Shown here in pieces: positions 60,901 to 64,000 of a stretch of 64,000 nt of DNA. Both the position numbers and the translations under genes were made by a program. Below the pieces are notes generated by a model. That model was given only the letters and a program-made list of their open reading frames with translations. It was not told where the DNA came from and ran no database searches. The DNA is from CAMTUH01 sp947084935 (GTDB taxonomy: Bacteria > Pseudomonadota > Gammaproteobacteria > Coxiellales > Coxiellaceae). Each line of letters opens with the position of its first letter. The first letter of the stretch is position 1. The stretch is taken from assembly GCA_947084935.1 (NCBI GenBank), contig CAMTUH010000001.1:124001-188000 (forward strand), in the 5' to 3' direction.

Positions 60901-60943
60901 ATTCCTTACACTATAATAAGGGATACTAAAATAAGTAAGGAAT
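60901..60943. promoter_or_regulatory. Operator-like palindrome with embedded -10 for the toxin-antitoxin operon
   Basis: A perfect inverted repeat of nine bases, attccttac (60901-60909) and gtaaggaat (60935-60943), brackets a tataat (60912-60917). It ends seven bases before the antitoxin start codon. This is the expected place for autorepression by an AbrB-like antitoxin. Confidence 0.6.
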
Positions 60944-60950
60944 TAAGTGA

Positions 60951-61196
60951 ATGTCTCAGGCTAAGCTCACCAGTAAAGGGCAGATCACACTCCCTAAACC
61001 CGTCCGGGAATATTTAAATATTGATGCGGGCGATAGGCTTGAATTCACCATTGAGCAAGATGGGAAAGTCACGGTGAGCGCGAAAACCCTGGATGTGAAG
61101 CATCTTTACGGTATGGTAAAGACAAAAAAACATGTCACTATTGAAGATATGAATAAAGCAATTAGACAAAGGGCTGTTCGTCGACACAAAAAATAA
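60951..61196 (+). CDS. AbrB/SpoVT-domain antitoxin (VapB-like)
   Basis: 81 residues. The N-terminal swapped-hairpin domain AKLTSKGQITLPKPVREYLNID (about 4-25) with GDRLEFTIEQDGKV is the AbrB/MazE-type DNA-binding fold. The C-terminal part (about 45-81) is charged and would wrap the toxin. It is coupled by one base to a PIN-domain toxin gene. It should neutralise the toxin and repress the operon through the palindrome just upstream. Confidence 0.88.
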   Translation: MSQAKLTSKGQITLPKPVREYLNIDAGDRLEFTIEQDGKVTVSAKTLDVKHLYGMVKTKKHVTIEDMNKAIRQRAVRRHKK

Positions 61197-61576
61197 TGAA
61201 AGCCATTGATACCAATTTTCTGGTGAGAATTCTTGTTCGAGACGATGAAATACAGGCGCATCGAGCATTAGCTTATGTTCAGCAGGGTGAGGTATTTATC
61301 AGTCAGATTGTATTGTGTGAACTGGTTTGGGTTTTGGAAGAGTGTTATGACATAAACAAAGAGGAACTAATTTCGGTTTTGGAAAGCGTGTTGAAAACGG
61401 ATCAATTTATTATCGAAAATTCAGATACGGTATGGACTGCTCTAGGTGTTTATCGAAAATATTCTTTGGATTTCGCCGATTGTTTAATTGGTGTATCGGC
61501 GAGACAAAATTCTTGTGAAGTTACAGGAACGTTCGATAAAAAAGCTGCAAGATGCGAACTGTTTGAACTAGTCTGA
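61196..61576 (+). CDS. PIN-domain toxin (VapC-like ribonuclease)
   Basis: 126 residues. Asp5 in MKAIDTNFLVRIL, Glu in ISQIVLCELVWVL, and Asp residues in YSLDFADCLIG and GTFDKKA form the four-acid PIN active site that binds magnesium and cuts RNA. The start overlaps the antitoxin stop (TAATG). The last nine bases overlap the opposing ygfZ gene. VapC toxins usually cleave tRNA; the target here is unknown. Confidence 0.88.
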   Translation: MKAIDTNFLVRILVRDDEIQAHRALAYVQQGEVFISQIVLCELVWVLEECYDINKEELISVLESVLKTDQFIIENSDTVWTALGVYRKYSLDFADCLIGVSARQNSCEVTGTFDKKAARCELFELV

Positions 61577-62407
61577 AGAATTCAAACGCGTGATATCGGT
61601 CAATGGCTGTGAGCCACAGAAAATAGGCGCGCCGATTTGAAGCGCGCTGTCGTGAATAACGGCGAGTAACGATAATCCATTTTTTTCTCGGGCCAACTCA
61701 ACAATCATGCCGATGGATTGTGAGGAAGAGGAAGTCAGTGGGTCTCCAATTTTTACAGCCGTGGGTTCATCCAAGTGGGCGCGATACAAATGACGTTTCA
61801 ATTGGCCCAGGTGTTCGGTTCGTGCCACGATTTCTTGTCCCACGTAGCAGCCCTTTTTAAAACTAATGCCATCCCATTTTCCCAAATTAATCATTTGGGG
61901 AGTTAACGAGCCGCTTGTTTCGGGATAAATCCATACGAGTCCGGTTTGAACGTTTCGTGTTCGCCACGCTTCCTCACCCGGCGTCGCCTCTCCCGCAAGG
62001 GGAGGGGGAAAGGGGTCAAGGATTAAATGCGAATCCCGCGGAAAAGGAATGCTTCGAATTTTTTTTGGGATCTCAGCGGCCGATCCCAGCCACTCGCCGA
62101 GCTGAACGTTTTCTTCCGGTTCGATCGTGACTTTTGAGAATACCCCGTATTTACGTAAATGAGAAAGGGTAGTATCACGTAGGGTGGTGGGTAACAGTAA
62201 ATAATAGGTTGACGCCTCGCGCCACACGAAAAAATTGGCGATCATGCGCCCTTTATTGTCGCAGAAAGCACCGAGAGAACCGTGCGTATCGTGCACGAGG
62301 CGAACGTCACAGGTTGTTTGCCCTTGCAGAAATTTTTCCGCATCAGGGCCGGCGATTTGTAGCACGGCCATGTGGCGTAAAGGGATAAAGTTGGGATGGG
62401 TTAGCAT
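61568..62407 (-). CDS. ygfZ: YgfZ/GcvT-like folate-binding protein, with in-frame repeat insertion
   Basis: 279 residues from the ATG at 62405-62407; a TTG at 62437 would add 10 residues. KKGCYVGQEIVARTEHLGQLKRHL is the YgfZ signature (K-G-C-Y-x-G-Q-E), and the N-terminus HMAVLQIAGPDAEKFLQGQTTCDV is the folate-domain start. YgfZ helps assemble or repair Fe-S clusters, for example in MiaB and other radical SAM proteins. Residues about 129-149 (PPPLAGEATPGEEAWRT and flanks) are encoded by a palindromic element and are not part of the normal YgfZ fold. Confidence 0.85.
   Translation of the reverse strand: MLTHPNFIPLRHMAVLQIAGPDAEKFLQGQTTCDVRLVHDTHGSLGAFCDNKGRMIANFFVWREASTYYLLLPTTLRDTTLSHLRKYGVFSKVTIEPEENVQLGEWLGSAAEIPKKIRSIPFPRDSHLILDPFPPPLAGEATPGEEAWRTRNVQTGLVWIYPETSGSLTPQMINLGKWDGISFKKGCYVGQEIVARTEHLGQLKRHLYRAHLDEPTAVKIGDPLTSSSSQSIGMIVELAREKNGLSLLAVIHDSALQIGAPIFCGSQPLTDITRLNSSD
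61963..62021. repeat. Repeat E (inside ygfZ)
   Basis: A GC-rich unit with the inverted core cctctccc-gcaa-ggggagg, flanked by cctcacccggcgtcg and ggaaaggggtcaagg. It is of the widespread 'ctcccgcaaggggag' interspersed type, with a single copy here. It is read through in frame by ygfZ. Confidence 0.65.
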
Positions 62408-62529
62408 TGGCGTCACAAACTGCGAAACTCGTGTCAATTTGGGTTAGAATCTGCTTGATTTTATAATGTGATTGACTATCATTTCCACCCCAGTCTCGTA
62501 TTGTTCAGAGATTAACCAAGGCAAAGCCG

Positions 62530-63858
62530 GTGAAAATGGAAAATATCAAAATTAATCAAAGTGTTATTCAGGAGTCCGCGCCAGTGCCTTTGGCGCATCG
62601 TTCTGGTCGCGGAACGGTGTACGCGTGGGTCATGTGGAGTATGACCGCTTCTTTCGTCTTATTTCAATTTTTCCTTCAACTGACTTCGGGGGAAATGGTG
62701 ACTGGCTTAATGCACAGTTTCTCGTTGAGCGCTTTCGGCGGCGGAGTATTGGCGAGCATGTACTATTACATTTACGTGACCTTGCAAGCCCCGGCGGGCT
62801 TACTGATTGATCGATTTGGTCCGCGTCGGTTGCTTTCCCTGGGTGCTGTCGTGTGTGGGCTGGGTTCGTTGTTGTTTGGCTTATCCCAGCACTTACCGCT
62901 GGCGATTGTAGGGCGCTTGATGATGGGGGCGGGAGCTGCATTTGCTTTCGTAGGTTCCTTAAACGTCATTGCGAAATGGTTTCCACCGCATCGATTTGCA
63001 TTGATGGCCGCCATTGCAGAAACCGTTGGTATGCTGGGCTCCGTTTTTGGTGGATTCTTTTTAGCGGAGTTAGTGCTTACCGTTGGTTGGCGTCATGCGA
63101 TGATTGATGCTGCCGGTATACTGGCTATTATTGCTGCGCTGATTTGGATCGTAGTTCGAGATATTCCGCCGAAATCCGTGCCTTGGGCTTCTCTACTCAT
63201 TCCCGTTCAATCCAGCTTCAAAGCCGACTTAAAAGCGCTAATCGGTAATCGATTTGCGTGGATGAATGGTCTCTATTCGGGTCTTATGTTTTCCATTGTC
63301 TCGGTATTCGTCGCTTTGTGGGGAGTTCCCTATTTTCAGTTGGCACATCACATGAGCTTGATGATGGCGACTGTGTCGTGCAATTTGATGTTTATTGGAG
63401 TCGCCGTGGGCGGGCCTATTTTTGGTTGGTTGGATAGTCAGATCGTTCATCGTCGACTTTTGTTAGGAATATGCGCGTTATTATCAGCGGCGCTGATCAG
63501 CGTTTTAATTTTTGTCACGAGTCTGTCTTTGTTCGGCGTGATGGGTTGCATGATTTTGCTCGGGTTATTTGCAAGCGCTTACGTGCTCACTTTTGCAATC
63601 GCGGGAGAAATCGTTCCTCCGCATCAACGTGGGACCAGTTTGGGTTTCACCAATATGCTTTCCGTGGGTACGGCGCCTATCTTACAACCCTTGGTGGGCC
63701 TGATCATGCATTTGGTGGCTAAGCATTCAGGATCTCTTTCTGATCAGTATACCGTTCACGATTATCAGATGGCGTTAATGGTAATTCCTGCTCTCGTTGT
63801 TGTTTCTGCGATTTTAGTGCGATGGATACCGAATCGTCGCGCGGTAAAAGATTTTTAA
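62530..63858 (+). CDS. MFS transporter
   Basis: 442 residues with 12 transmembrane segments. The loop 2-3 motif is GLLIDRFGPRRLLSLGAV; the second half starts near residue 240 (GLMFSIVSVFVALWGVP). It resembles nitrate/sugar-acid/unknown-substrate permeases of the ACS or NarK/PhT-like group; the substrate is unknown. It starts at a GTG (62530) with AAGG upstream, or the ATG two codons later. Its last 140 bases overlap, tail to tail, the C-terminal extension of metF on the other strand. Confidence 0.82.
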   Translation: MKMENIKINQSVIQESAPVPLAHRSGRGTVYAWVMWSMTASFVLFQFFLQLTSGEMVTGLMHSFSLSAFGGGVLASMYYYIYVTLQAPAGLLIDRFGPRRLLSLGAVVCGLGSLLFGLSQHLPLAIVGRLMMGAGAAFAFVGSLNVIAKWFPPHRFALMAAIAETVGMLGSVFGGFFLAELVLTVGWRHAMIDAAGILAIIAALIWIVVRDIPPKSVPWASLLIPVQSSFKADLKALIGNRFAWMNGLYSGLMFSIVSVFVALWGVPYFQLAHHMSLMMATVSCNLMFIGVAVGGPIFGWLDSQIVHRRLLLGICALLSAALISVLIFVTSLSLFGVMGCMILLGLFASAYVLTFAIAGEIVPPHQRGTSLGFTNMLSVGTAPILQPLVGLIMHLVAKHSGSLSDQYTVHDYQMALMVIPALVVVSAILVRWIPNRRAVKDF

Positions 63859-64000
63859 TAATATCGGCACAAGGATTTGCTGAATTAAGCGTATAAAAAT
63901 GTAAACTGGGTGCGCCGTACTGAATCAAATCTTCGCATAATTTAGTAATGACATCGATGCCGAATTTTTGTAGCGATTCCGGATCATTTTGATAGGTTTG
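63719..64000 (-). CDS. metF: Methylenetetrahydrofolate reductase, C-terminal part
   Basis: The frame is open from the right edge to the stop at 63719. YGAPSLHFYTLNSANPCADIIKNLL is the characteristic C-terminal block of MetF (GAPGxHFYTLNRA), preceded by KFGIDVITKLCEDL. MetF reduces 5,10-methylene-THF to 5-methyl-THF for methionine synthesis. MetF normally ends close to this block; here about 43 further residues (PRDDSVSIALKSQKQQREQ and beyond) are read over the end of the MFS gene. The N-terminal part lies outside the window. Confidence 0.82.
   Translation of the reverse strand, partial: QTYQNDPESLQKFGIDVITKLCEDLIQYGAPSLHFYTLNSANPCADIIKNLLPRDDSVSIALKSQKQQREQELPLTPSDNRERYTDQKEILNA

Noticed and set aside
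1..64000. tRNA, rRNA or integrase-type mobile element
   Set aside because: No cloverleaf, rRNA segment, transposase or integrase was recognised on either strand by eye; short tRNAs could still be missed.

Overview
The window looks like a chromosomal segment of a gamma-proteobacterium of the Legionellales/Coxiellaceae type. This is an inference from three things: the moderate-GC coding style, the many palindromic repeats inside and between genes, and a large O-antigen/LPS sugar locus whose content (heptose genes, NDP-sugar epimerases, ABC export, orphan pyruvate-dehydrogenase-like E1 subunits) recalls what I remember of the Coxiella burnetii O-antigen region. I could not check this by alignment. 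No tRNA, rRNA, CRISPR, prophage or insertion sequence was recognised.

Layout. 1-1026: end of a TPR lipoprotein-like or periplasmic gene and a small secreted protein. About 1.1-20.4 kb: a polysaccharide locus. It holds an ABC-2 exporter (Wzm/Wzt type) with an SDR enzyme and an LhgO-like oxidase, two tandem DegT/DnrJ aminotransferases, glycosyltransferases, an FkbM methyltransferase, a sulfotransferase-like protein, three paralogues of an uncharacterised 'WG-x2-Y' family, a nucleotide-sugar dehydrogenase and a DPM-like glycosyltransferase. About 20.4-31 kb: a repeat-rich junction, a flippase-like protein, two B12-binding radical SAM enzymes, a cobalamin uptake and activation set (DUF6580 membrane protein, PduO-type adenosyltransferase, BtuB-like receptor, TonB-like protein) and a heparinase-like protein. 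About 31-36 kb: two more copies of a polytopic membrane protein family (a third is at 10.9-12.6 kb) and a methyltransferase.

34.0-46.3 kb is a long leftward operon for an unusual sugar: four epimerase/dehydratases, a nucleotide-sugar-dehydrogenase homologue lacking the catalytic Cys, a Gfo/Idh/MocA oxidoreductase, an HldE-like fusion with reversed domain order, a methyltransferase, and an E1 alpha/beta pair without E2/E3. Divergent from it, 46.5-53.3 kb is a rightward operon that begins with heptose genes (transaldolase-like, SIS isomerase, GmhB). It continues with five tightly coupled genes: a CysC-like kinase, a methyltransferase, a PEP-synthase-like kinase, a class I amidotransferase-like hydrolase and a LicC-like cytidylyltransferase. 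This set matches, enzyme for enzyme, the Campylobacter jejuni capsule O-methyl phosphoramidate pathway (Cj1415-Cj1420). I consider this the most exciting content of the window: a candidate phosphoramidate modification of a heptose-containing LPS.

53.3-64 kb is mostly housekeeping: a Cys-rich secreted protein, a putative outer-membrane barrel, an RRM protein, prfB with its programmed +1 frameshift, a Bcr/CflA-type MFS, arfB, lysS, a DUF1328 peptide, a Lys-rich DUF6496 protein, a VapBC-type toxin-antitoxin pair, ygfZ, an MFS transporter and the 3' part of metF.

A second theme is repeats that live inside genes. At least three distinct palindromic element types sit in frame in coding sequences: 40591-40671 in a sugar dehydrogenase, 27186-27267 in a TonB-like gene, and 61963-62021 in ygfZ. 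Other copies supply or overlap gene ends.
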